64,000 nt of DNA. Source: Thalassobacillus sp. CUG 92003 (GTDB taxonomy: Bacteria; Bacillota; Bacilli; Bacillales; Halobacillaceae). A program made the position numbers and the translations under genes. The notes beneath the pieces are model-generated. The model did not search any database, was not told the DNA's origin, and saw only the letters and a program-made list of their open reading frames with translations. How positions within the stretch are numbered: position 1 is the first letter of the stretch; each line of letters begins with the position of its first letter. The DNA lies in contig NZ_JABLSJ010000016.1 of NCBI RefSeq assembly GCF_013618635.1, positions 1 through 64,000 of the forward strand, written 5' to 3'. Positions 44,444 through 52,200 of the stretch are shown here, in pieces.

Positions 44444-45247
44444 CTATGCCGCGAATGAAACCTCCTCCGTCAACGTTGTGAACAGAGCGAACCTCTCTGA
44501 CCGATAAAATGGCATGACCACTGATTTTCCCTGTTTTGTTTGGATTGTTACAAGCACGTATGAAGCCTCTGATCCTGCAATCGACTGAATGATCATCTGT
44601 GGGTTAAACGTTGACTGAACCTGATGATCACCCATACGCGGGGCTCCGATTTCTTTTTGGAAAAGGTCGATAAGTGTTTCAGGTTTGCCTGTTTGGAAGG
44701 CGGTGATATACGTCGTGACGTTATCATCATCCGAATAACTGACAGCCTGATCGTTCCCTTGTTTTATTTTCCTGCGCGCTCGGTGAAGAACCGCCTTCAG
44801 CGCCCCCTCCTTCGACCCGATCATGTTTGCCGCTTCTCGTACCGAATAGTCTAATCCATCTACGAGCAGCATCGCGATGCGCTGTTTTGGCGAGAGTTCC
44901 TGCAGTAATAACTGCATGCCCTCCACCAAAGCCTCTGAGTCGCTTTCTTTTCCTACCGGGAGTTCGGAAACATCTTCATGAAGGTCTTCAGGTGGCTTGC
45001 GCTTTCGATGCCCATCCACCCACGCATTGTAGGCAATTCGAAATAAATAGGATTTGGATACGGGACGAAAAGTGGTTGACCAACGCTTAAATGCCTTAGC
45101 CAATGCTTCCTGCATCAAGTCTTCTCCGTCCCAGCTAGATGTCGTCAGGGAACAGCAATAATGCTTCAAGTCCACCATGTACGGTTGAACAGCGTTTTCG
45201 AAGATTTCATTCGCTTCCTTAGGAGCGTTTTGAACAAGCGGCCGCAT
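44444..45247 (-). CDS. ECF-type sigma factor with C-terminal NTF2-like domain
   Basis: 267 residues from ATG 45247 (AAAGGAGG upstream); the upstream extension to 45481 lacks a site. Sigma region 2 at about 20-90 (WDGEDLMQEALAKAFKRW, SYLFRIAYNAWVDGHRKRKP) and region 4 at about 120-175 (LSPKQRIAMLLVDGLDYSVREAANMIGSKEGALKAVLHRARRKI). Residues 180-267 look like a SnoaL/NTF2-like domain, as in ECF groups that lack a membrane anti-sigma and are controlled by their own tail. No anti-sigma gene is adjacent, which fits. Target promoters unknown. Confidence 0.85.
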   Translation of the reverse strand: MRPLVQNAPKEANEIFENAVQPYMVDLKHYCCSLTTSSWDGEDLMQEALAKAFKRWSTTFRPVSKSYLFRIAYNAWVDGHRKRKPPEDLHEDVSELPVGKESDSEALVEGMQLLLQELSPKQRIAMLLVDGLDYSVREAANMIGSKEGALKAVLHRARRKIKQGNDQAVSYSDDDNVTTYITAFQTGKPETLIDLFQKEIGAPRMGDHQVQSTFNPQMIIQSIAGSEASYVLVTIQTKQGKSVVMPFYRSERFALFTTLTEEVSFAA

Positions 45248-45338
45248 TGCAAATGCCTCCTTTATTTTGCCTTTCAGTAGTATAAACGAAAAATGAGAGC
45301 CAAAAGATACGAAGCCCGGAAAAAAAGTTGAAATAAGC

Positions 45339-45860
45339 TTATACGTACTTTTCCATGCGGATATCTGCCCACATTTTATTTTGCCAGAAGGTGAAATCTG
45401 CGATACGCCCGATTTCTTTGTAGCCCAGCTTCTGATATAAATGATGAGCATTCTGATTAAATTCAAACACGCCCAGCTCAATACGTCTGAGACCTTGTTT
45501 TCTGACTTGCTCCTCTAAAAACTGTATTGCCTTAAAGCCGATCCCTTTGCCTCGGCCTTCAGGTTCCCCAATCGTAATGCCTACCCACGCTGTTCCCGGT
45601 ACTTTTTTATAGAGATGACCTGGATCCACCATAAAGTTCATTTCGCCGATGAGCTGATCGTCCAAATAGATCAGGTAGATGCGATGGTTATTCAGACGTT
45701 CGATTAAATGATCCAAGGTCATGGTTACCGGTTCTTCTACTTCTGACTGACTTTGGTTCGGGCGCGTCAACGGAATCAAGGTACGATCGTTTTCCCACCG
45801 ATTAAAAGCGTCCGCATGCTCCTGGGTCGGTTCAGTTAATTCGATGAATGACGTACGCAT
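45339..45860 (-). CDS. GNAT N-acetyltransferase (3)
   Basis: 173 residues from ATG 45860 (GAAAGGAGG upstream). Acetyl-CoA loop PEGRGKGIGFKA (about 105-116) and RRIELGVFEFNQNAHHLYQKLGY. It follows the APH-family kinase gene by 22 nt and is probably co-transcribed. Substrate unknown. Confidence 0.88.
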   Translation of the reverse strand: MRTSFIELTEPTQEHADAFNRWENDRTLIPLTRPNQSQSEVEEPVTMTLDHLIERLNNHRIYLIYLDDQLIGEMNFMVDPGHLYKKVPGTAWVGITIGEPEGRGKGIGFKAIQFLEEQVRKQGLRRIELGVFEFNQNAHHLYQKLGYKEIGRIADFTFWQNKMWADIRMEKYV

Positions 45861-45882
45861 GACAACCTCCTTTCTGAAATCG

Positions 45883-46893
45883 TCAGGGAGATACAAACGT
45901 TTCCTGAATGCATTCATATTGCTCCCACTGTTTCATTGTATTTAGAATAAGCTGCTTTAAATCACGTATTCTGACTTCATCGCATTTATCTTTATTTAAT
46001 AAATCGCACAACGCAATAAGGTCGAGCAATTTTGCTTTCTGCAACCATTTATCTGGTAAGACCCCGCCATGATCGAGGTAGCTTGATATGAATGACGGCA
46101 GGAATGCACTGTTCGTTGGATTCTCGTATCTTAAGATATTACCTATATCCATTAAGGGGGATCCGCTCATCGCAAATTCCCAATCTAAAATGGCCGTGAT
46201 GTCCAGTTGGCTTCCCCGCTCCTCGACCAAAATATTCAACGGATTAAAATCGCTGTGCACTAACGTGTGGTGCTGCCCGAGGGAATCGATCAGATACGCT
46301 TGTTGGTTAGCGAACGTAAGCACATCCTGAGAAAGCTCGTGCCCCGCATGCTTCGCAACGTGTCCTTCCTTAATCATGTCCTCTATGAAATTGATAAATT
46401 GATGGCGATCCATTGTTATCGTGTCGTTGATCATTAAATTTTCATCCAAAAAACCCGAGGAGGGGAATGTAACGTTATGTATGCGCGCTAACATTTTTCC
46501 CGTTTCGCTGGCAGCCCTATTCGTGTGCCCTGGAGTCTTGTCCATCACCTCAGATAACTGACGACCGGGCACCCAGCTTAATAATGTAAGCGGCGCTTTA
46601 AATGTTGAACAGGAAAAATCAGCGTAAAGCACTTCAGGGACCGGAACTCTCCCCTTCATTTCTTTTAAAACGGCGGTCTCGACTGCCATGCTGGTATCCG
46701 GCTTACTGTTTATACGAAGCACATATTTTTCCTGGTCACGGGTCGTGATGCTTACATTCGAATGAGATAAGCCGCCGTTTAAAGGAGTTATCTGTGTGAT
46801 CTGCCGCCCCTTTAAAACAGGCTGCAGCATGTGGCTCACTGTTTCCACGTCCGGTATGATCCATTCATTGGAACGTTCCCAGCCTGCCTTCAT
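45883..46893 (-). CDS. APH/choline-kinase-family phosphotransferase
   Basis: 336 residues. N-lobe with PLNGGLSHSNVSI and YVLRINSKPD; catalytic loop HSDFNPLNILV (about 214-224) and metal-binding LDWEFAMSG (about 236). The fold phosphorylates small molecules such as aminoglycosides, macrolides, choline or fructosamine; the sequence does not tell which. AATGGAGGGG precedes the ATG. Grouping with a GNAT gene could suggest antibiotic modification, but many such pairs are metabolic. Confidence 0.85.
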   Translation of the reverse strand: MKAGWERSNEWIIPDVETVSHMLQPVLKGRQITQITPLNGGLSHSNVSITTRDQEKYVLRINSKPDTSMAVETAVLKEMKGRVPVPEVLYADFSCSTFKAPLTLLSWVPGRQLSEVMDKTPGHTNRAASETGKMLARIHNVTFPSSGFLDENLMINDTITMDRHQFINFIEDMIKEGHVAKHAGHELSQDVLTFANQQAYLIDSLGQHHTLVHSDFNPLNILVEERGSQLDITAILDWEFAMSGSPLMDIGNILRYENPTNSAFLPSFISSYLDHGGVLPDKWLQKAKLLDLIALCDLLNKDKCDEVRIRDLKQLILNTMKQWEQYECIQETFVSP

Positions 46894-46981
46894 CTTACCC
46901 CTCCATTTTAATCGTTTACATCTAATATAGCACGTTCAAAAAAAATGACCAGCCCCTTCTCTAAGGGACCGGTCCTGCCCA

Positions 46982-48214
46982 TCACGATGATACGGCTTCT
47001 TCTTGATGATCCTCTGTCTGATTGATAACGGACGTGCCCACGAGGTCGCCTGTCACATTTAACGCTGTCGCGCCCATGCCGACCAGGGCATCAATCGACG
47101 TGAGCACGGCAACGACTTCAATCGGCAGCCCAACCTGCGTAAACACCGTCGCAATCATCACAATCCCGGCTCCCGGGACACCCGCGGTTCCAATTGAAGC
47201 AAGCGTCCCTACAATGACGATGGCAAGCAAGCTAGAGAAGCCAAGTTTGGTATCCGTATAGTTCGCCGCAAACACAGCCGACACCGCGATACGTATAGCC
47301 GCTCCGTCCATATTGATCGTCGCACCAAGCGGCAAACTGAATCCATACAAGCTCTTAGACAACCCCAGTCTATCTGCCGCATTCAACGTCACCGGCAACG
47401 TACCCGAGCTGCTTTGCGTCACAAACGCCGTGATCATCGGCGTACGTGCCTGAGCAAAAAAGCGTCTAGGGCTCACTTTGAAAAGCATCATGATCAAAAT
47501 ATAAATTCCGATTTGGACAAACAAGGCAATATAAAGCACACCCACCATATTACCTAAAGATAAAATAGTATCCATACCTTGGTTGCCGATGGTTTCCGCT
47601 ATAATGGCAAAAATCCCGATCGGCACATACTGAAGAATGGCATTCATGATGACAAACGTCGCTTCGTTCAACCCGTTGATCACCTTATACACATGCTCCC
47701 CAAGCGCAGCGTGCTCTTTAGAGCCACGCAAAGCCGAAATCGCAATACCAAATACAAACGCCGTAAAAATAATCCCGAGTAGGTTCATCTCATTGAAAGC
47801 CGTCACGATATTGTTCGGCACAATATTCAATAGAACACTCGCCACACCAGGATGCTCATTCGCTTCTATCGAGTCATCTGCCTGCTGCGTAACCCCTTCG
47901 CCCGGCTCCATGATACTGGCCACTATCAACCCGATCGTAATAGCCAGAGCCGACGTCGCAAGATAATAAAGGAACACCTTGCCCCCCATACGACTCAAAT
48001 TACCCAGCCGCGTCTGGTTCACACCAACGATCAAGGTGAACAGAATCAGCGGAATAATGATAAACTGCAGCAAACGAATCAACAAATCGCCAAACGGCGC
48101 TAATACAGCTGCATCCTCACCAAAGATAAGACCTACAATAATACCAATTACAAGTGCCACCGTAATTTTAACAATTAACGACACATCTCTATAACGCTTC
48201 CACAACGCGCTCAT
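46982..48214 (-). CDS. Dicarboxylate/amino acid:cation symporter (DAACS family)
   Basis: 410 residues. Eight membrane helices and two re-entrant loops: Ser-rich HP1 TQSSSGTLPVT, TM7 motif GATINMDGAAI, and HP2 GTAGVPGAGIVMI. It imports glutamate, aspartate, a C4-dicarboxylate or cystine with Na+ or H+. NMDGAA rather than NMDGTA is a small variation of the substrate/Na+ motif. ATG 48214 has GGAGGGA upstream. Single-gene unit. Confidence 0.92.
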   Translation of the reverse strand: MSALWKRYRDVSLIVKITVALVIGIIVGLIFGEDAAVLAPFGDLLIRLLQFIIIPLILFTLIVGVNQTRLGNLSRMGGKVFLYYLATSALAITIGLIVASIMEPGEGVTQQADDSIEANEHPGVASVLLNIVPNNIVTAFNEMNLLGIIFTAFVFGIAISALRGSKEHAALGEHVYKVINGLNEATFVIMNAILQYVPIGIFAIIAETIGNQGMDTILSLGNMVGVLYIALFVQIGIYILIMMLFKVSPRRFFAQARTPMITAFVTQSSSGTLPVTLNAADRLGLSKSLYGFSLPLGATINMDGAAIRIAVSAVFAANYTDTKLGFSSLLAIVIVGTLASIGTAGVPGAGIVMIATVFTQVGLPIEVVAVLTSIDALVGMGATALNVTGDLVGTSVINQTEDHQEEAVSS

Positions 48215-48373
48215 TCACATTCCCTCCCTCTAAATATTAATCCCTACTATTCTAATCGGATTTTTACGCCCAGGTCAAAATATCCGTCTTATTACTACCA
48301 TTAACGTTGCCCACAAAAAAGAAACCCATGCATGTGCGTGGATTTCTTGTTGGTTGGGGGAGGTCGGTCCTCG

Positions 48374-48473
48374 CTTGGGCTGTTCTCCACCCTACTTGGG
48401 CGATTGCGGCTCTATTTGGGCGATTCTTGCCTTTGCTTGGGCGGTTTTTCGCCTTACTTGGGCGATTATGGTC
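48374..48473. repeat. Repeat tract, core CTTGGGCGATT, left of the IS element
   Basis: Five units with cores CTTGGGCTGTT, CTTGGGCGATT, TTTGGGCGATT, CTTGGGCGGTT and CTTGGGCGATT at 20-21 bp steps. It is the reverse complement of the core at 35410-35640. The IS3-family element begins at the end of the last unit and the tract resumes on its other side. Confidence 0.85.
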
Positions 48474-48604
48474 TTCTGTCAAGAAAGTGGACACTTCTTT
48501 AAGAGGGATAATCCTTTGAACCATCATCAACATCGTCTATGTTCCCAGACTAAATTTGACCCTAGTATATATAAAACGTATTAAGGGACATACCAGGGAT
48601 ATTA

Positions 48605-49492
48605 TTAAGCTAAAAGAGATATAGGTTTTTCTTTATAACTCCTCTCCCATTGGTTAGGCGATTTATAACCAATTGTGGAGTGCTTTCTTTTGGCGTTATA
48701 AAACATCATAATATATTTCCATACTTCCCATTTTGCTTCTTCACGCGTCTTGAAGCGGGTTCTGTATATGAGCTCTTTCTTAATTGTCGCATGGAACGAT
48801 TCAATACAAGCGTTGTCAAAGCAGTCTCCTTTTCGGCTCATACTGACTTGAATATCATGTTCATTTAAACGTTCAATATATTCTTTTGATGTGTATTGGC
48901 TGCCACGATCTGAATGATGAATTAACGCTTCAGTTGGCTTTCTCATCATGATAGCTCTGTCTAGTGACTGTAATGCCAGTTCTTTTGAGAGGGTCTGACC
49001 AATACTCCAACCAACAATTCTGCGAGAAAACAAATCCATAATACTAGCTAAATAAAGCCACCCTTCTAAGGTCCAGATATACGTGATGTCCGAAACCCAC
49101 ACACGGTCAGGTGCTTCGGAATAGAAGTTACGCTTTAATATATTTGAATAAATCGGGTCGCTATGATTTGAGTTCGTTGTCTGTATATAGCTCCTCTTAG
49201 GAACGGCACGAAGGTCCATTTAATTCATGTATCGGCCTACTGTTTTCTCGGAGATACTTACCCCGTGGTCATGTAGCTCATCCGTGATTCTTGGACTACC
49301 ATATACGCCTCGGTTCTCTTGAAAAATTCTACGTATCATCTTCAAGATTTTTTGCTTCCTATCTTCACGATCACTTGGTTCGTTCAATATCCACTTATAG
49401 TAGCCACTTGTTGAGACGTTAAGGATTTCGCACATCTTCACAATTCTGAACTCTTCACGATGTTCAAAAATAAACGTAAATCTTACTTCTTT
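48605..49492 (-). pseudogene. IS3-family transposase OrfB with internal stop
   Basis: The frame opens by -1 shift from the end of orfA (AAA GAA GTA AGA TTT, from 49492) and reads FEHREEFRIVKMCEILNVS, then HTH_21, then a TAA at 49220-49222 after VGRYMN. The frame continues at once with MDLRAVPKRSYIQ and the rve integrase core: VSDITYI, HHSDRGSQY and IESFHATIKKE (the D, D and E catalytic residues). A one-base change of AAA, GAA or CAA to TAA explains it. Stop and ATG are adjacent (TAAATG), so limited restart is possible, but the normal OrfAB fusion cannot be made. Confidence 0.88.
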
Positions 49493-49794
49493 TGATTCAT
49501 GAAGATGTGCGCCGCCTTTTTTACGATTTCATTCTCCTCTTCCAACTCTTTTATACGATCTAACAATTCCTTCTCACGTTTTTTATGTTCGCCAGGTGTA
49601 ATATATTCAAGCTGTTCTGCTTTGGCTTCCTTCTCTTTACGACATTCTCTTACCCACCGATTCATCGTTTTATATGGAACATCCATCTCCCTGGAGACTT
49701 CTGAAGCTTTTCTCCCTTCATCGACTACCAACTTCGCTACATGATCTTTAAACTCTTTATCATAACTTCTCCCCATTATATAAACACGCTCCAT
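49483..49794 (-). CDS. IS3-family transposase OrfA
   Basis: 103 residues. HTH (YDKEFKDHVAKLVVDEGRKASEVSREMDVPYKTMNRWV) followed by a leucine-zipper coiled coil (about 65-95) used for dimerisation. It ends AAHIFMNQKK just where the orfB frame takes over. Intact, it may still bind the IS ends and act as a repressor. Confidence 0.9.
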   Translation of the reverse strand: MERVYIMGRSYDKEFKDHVAKLVVDEGRKASEVSREMDVPYKTMNRWVRECRKEKEAKAEQLEYITPGEHKKREKELLDRIKELEEENEIVKKAAHIFMNQKK

Positions 49795-49869
49795 TCTTTT
49801 ATTAATTCTATCTTAAGAATTCTCTCTGAAGCATGTCCACTATTTAAACTAACTCTAGTTTCACGCTTC

Positions 49870-49946
49870 ACTTGGGCGATTCTCACCTCTACTTGGGCGG
49901 TCCTGCCAGATCTGGGCGCACGGACACTCATTTTGGACGATCCACA
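49870..49946. repeat. Repeat tract, core CTTGGGCGATT, right of the IS element
   Basis: Units CTTGGGCGATT, CTTGGGCGGTC, TCTGGGCGCAC and TTTGGACGATC, again at 20-21 bp steps, weakening towards the right. With 48374-48473 it formed one tract before IS insertion. Confidence 0.8.
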
Positions 49947-49950
49947 CGCG

Positions 49951-50463
49951 TTATTTCTTCATAACAACTGTATTCGCCACTCGATCATAAAGCGACTGAT
50001 TCTTTTTTGTGAATATAGCTGTAAAAATATAAAGGAACACCAAGGCGTAGAGGAGGAAGCCAATTAAGTAATATAGCACAGGCATGGCAGCATCGCCTAA
50101 ATCCACTAGCCGATAGACAAGAAAGTGGGAGAGCTCCCAGGGCAAAAATTTTAGGAGTGTTCGGGCGGTGGAACGCAGGAGCGAAGGCGGTTCTCCTTTT
50201 TCAGTTACCACTTGGATGCGTTGTTGCTTTTTTCCCACCGATTGACCAGCGAGAACAGAATCACTGATGATGAAATAAATCGATACAGGAAGGGTCACCA
50301 TAAAAAAGCCTGCTAATTGGGCTGCAGCAAGTGAACCTGTAAATAACGTTTGCAACGCAGGAAATACAAAAATATTCAGGATGAAGAGCAGGGTCAAATA
50401 AGCTGCTATCAGCAGATAATCGATCAAAAATGCTTTGATCCGTTGCATCAATGTCCCGTACAT
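49951..50463 (-). CDS. RDD-family membrane protein
   Basis: 170 residues, three or four membrane helices. RIKAFLIDYLLI carries the R and D of the RDD signature, and the C-terminal QSLYDRVANTVV closes the domain. Function unknown in general; some are transporters or stress-linked. ATG 50463 has GAGGGGAGACC upstream. Confidence 0.82.
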   Translation of the reverse strand: MYGTLMQRIKAFLIDYLLIAAYLTLLFILNIFVFPALQTLFTGSLAAAQLAGFFMVTLPVSIYFIISDSVLAGQSVGKKQQRIQVVTEKGEPPSLLRSTARTLLKFLPWELSHFLVYRLVDLGDAAMPVLYYLIGFLLYALVFLYIFTAIFTKKNQSLYDRVANTVVMKK

Positions 50464-50565
50464 GGTCTCCCCTCTTTCTGAATCAAGGTCTTCTCACTAT
50501 ATCACAGTTCCGCCGCATAAGAATCCTCGTCAGAAAACCGCCCAACATTATCCATAAAATATATG

Positions 50566-50614
50566 TTGACCAGGATGGTCTAATGGCGTTATACTTTATT
50601 CGACCAGGTTGGTC
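50566..50614 (+). promoter_or_regulatory. Promoter and paired operators of the TetR-ABC operon
   Basis: TTGACC (50566-50571), 18-bp spacer, TATACT (50590-50595). Two palindromes, GACCAGGATGGTC (50568-50580) and GACCAGGTTGGTC (50602-50614), overlap the -35 and lie just after the -10. Bound repressor would block the promoter. Confidence 0.85.
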
Positions 50615-50662
50615 TAGTTAAAGAATCTTAAAAATACACTGAATCAAAAGGGATGATGGAAC

Positions 50663-51286
50663 ATTACGAAATCATTTTCAAACCTAGAAGATGACAAACA
50701 GAGGCGGATCATAAATGCTGCCCTTGATGAGTTTGCCGAACAGGGTTATAAACAGGCTTCAACCAACCGGATTGTAAAAAATGCCGGCATTGGGAAGGGG
50801 ATGATCTTTTACTATTTCAAAAATAAGAAAGAACTTTACCTCTACCTGGTCGATTACAGTCTTAATATTATTCAAAATGAGTATTTGATTATGATTGATA
50901 CGGAGGAGAGGGATTTTATCGAGCGTCTGAAGCAGGCTGGTAATCTCAAACTCCAAGCTCAACTTAAGCATCCTAATGTATTTAACTTCATGGGCACGCA
51001 CATGCTTGCTAACGAGACTGAGGTGCCGGAACATTCACAAAAGCGGGTCGAGGGACTGCAGAAACTGGGGAACGAAAAGCTCTACTGCAATATCGATAAA
51101 AGCTTATTCCGGGATGATGTTGACCCCAGTAAGGCGTTTCAGCTGATAACGTGGACGATTGAAGGGTATCAGAACCATTTAAAATACACCCTTAAAGGCG
51201 AATCGTTGACGACGATCGATTTTGATGCTTTATGGCAGGAGTTTTACGATTATCTCGACGTATTAAAGACGATTTTTTATCGATAA
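50663..51286 (+). CDS. TetR-family repressor with probable ATT start codon
   Basis: 207 residues if started at ATT 50663. The HTH lies at about 10-55 (RIINAALDEFAEQGYKQASTNRIVKNAGIGKGMIFYYFKNKKEL). No in-frame ATG, GTG or TTG exists between the upstream stop (TGA 50654) and the HTH; the first ATG (50801) would remove the whole recognition helix. ATT ACG AAA TCA follows AAGGGATGATGG and gives an ordinary TetR N-terminus. It controls the ABC exporter downstream through two GACCAGGWTGGTC palindromes. Confidence 0.8.
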   Translation: MTKSFSNLEDDKQRRIINAALDEFAEQGYKQASTNRIVKNAGIGKGMIFYYFKNKKELYLYLVDYSLNIIQNEYLIMIDTEERDFIERLKQAGNLKLQAQLKHPNVFNFMGTHMLANETEVPEHSQKRVEGLQKLGNEKLYCNIDKSLFRDDVDPSKAFQLITWTIEGYQNHLKYTLKGESLTTIDFDALWQEFYDYLDVLKTIFYR

Positions 51287-51300
51287 GAGGAGGATGCGAT

Positions 51301-52200
51301 ATGGCCATTTTAAAGACGAATCAGTTAACGAAACAGTTTGGAGATTTTAAAGCATTGGATGGCGTCAACATAGAGGTTAACGAAGGTGAAGTGTACGGAT
51401 TCATAGGACCGAATGGAGCCGGGAAATCGACGACCATCCGTGTCTTGCTTGGCGTATTAAAAGCTTCGTCTGGGGAAGCGACGATATTCGGCCAGGATGT
51501 CTGGAAAGATGCGGTCGCTATTCATAAGCGCATTGCGTATGTACCAGGCGACGTCAACTTGTGGCCCAATTTGACGGGCGGCGAAGTGATCGATCTGTTC
51601 GTTAAGCTGCGGGGTGGAAATAATCAATCGCGCCGTGAAGAACTGATTAAGAAGTTCGACTTGGACCCTACTAAAAAATGCCGTACCTATTCCAAAGGGA
51701 ACCGCCAAAAAGTTGCGCTGATCGCTGCCTTCTCTTCCGATGCTGATCTTTATATTTTGGATGAACCGACGTCTGGGCTCGACCCTTTGATGGAACGCGT
51801 TTTTCAGGAAAGTGTCATCGACTTGAAACGCGAAGGCAAAAGCATCCTATTATCGAGCCATATTCTTTCTGAGGTTGAAAAATTGTGTGACCGTGTCGGC
51901 ATCATCCGCCAAGGCCACATCATCGAATCCGGCACCCTGCATGAATTACGTCATTTAACTCGCACCCATTTACTGGTGGAGACAAAACAGCCTATTACGT
52001 CTTTAGAAGGGATGAAAGGCGTCCATGATATTGAGGAATCAGAGAAAGGGCTCTCTATTCAAGTTGACTCGGAAGAACTGGATCAAGTCCTTCAGCATAT
52101 CAGTCAATTTGGCGTTGTAAAGCTGGAGAGTGCTCCCCCGACGCTTGAGGATTTATTTATGCGCCATTATGAATCAACAGGGGCTGGAGGTGCATCGTAA
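51301..52200 (+). CDS. ABC exporter ATP-binding protein
   Basis: 299 residues from ATG 51301 (AGAGGAGG upstream). Walker A GPNGAGKST (about 40-48), Q-loop region, signature YSKGNRQKV (about 132-140; SKGNR replaces the usual LSGGQ, common in drug-export ATPases of this type), Walker B LYILDEPTSGLDP (about 155-165) and H-loop SSHILSEVE. It powers the 534-residue permease that begins on the next base. Confidence 0.93.
   Translation: MAILKTNQLTKQFGDFKALDGVNIEVNEGEVYGFIGPNGAGKSTTIRVLLGVLKASSGEATIFGQDVWKDAVAIHKRIAYVPGDVNLWPNLTGGEVIDLFVKLRGGNNQSRREELIKKFDLDPTKKCRTYSKGNRQKVALIAAFSSDADLYILDEPTSGLDPLMERVFQESVIDLKREGKSILLSSHILSEVEKLCDRVGIIRQGHIIESGTLHELRHLTRTHLLVETKQPITSLEGMKGVHDIEESEKGLSIQVDSEELDQVLQHISQFGVVKLESAPPTLEDLFMRHYESTGAGGAS

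Larger units (their letters stand above)
48477..49851 (-). mobile_element. IS3-family insertion sequence, degenerate
   Basis: About 1.37 kb. The ends hold a short imperfect inverted repeat: TGTCAAGAAAGTGGACA (48477-48493) against the reverse complement of TGTCCACTATTTAAACT (49834-49850). Two overlapping genes, orfA and orfB, are organised for -1 frameshifting as usual in IS3. orfB holds the DDE catalytic residues but is interrupted by a stop codon. I could not identify a clear target duplication. The element splits a tract of the CTTGGGCG repeat. Confidence 0.88.

Noticed and set aside
45248-45481. N-terminal extension of the ECF sigma factor
   Set aside because: It overlaps the 3' end of the GNAT gene, shows no sigma homology, and a strong AAAGGAGG precedes ATG 45247.
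38719-46893. Resistance island or genomic island
   Set aside because: TetR-MFS, nucleotidyltransferase, APH and several GNAT genes cluster, but there is no integrase, direct repeat or tRNA, and the genes have ordinary Bacillaceae signals.
48264-48584. Short ORFs on both strands rich in Trp-Ala-Ile and Leu-Gly-Arg-Phe repeats
   Set aside because: They are translations of the 20-21 bp repeat; the mixed period breaks frames and there are no ribosome sites.
50801-51286. ATG 50801 as start of the TetR regulator
   Set aside because: It would delete the recognition helix; the frame upstream encodes a complete HTH with a site before ATT 50663.
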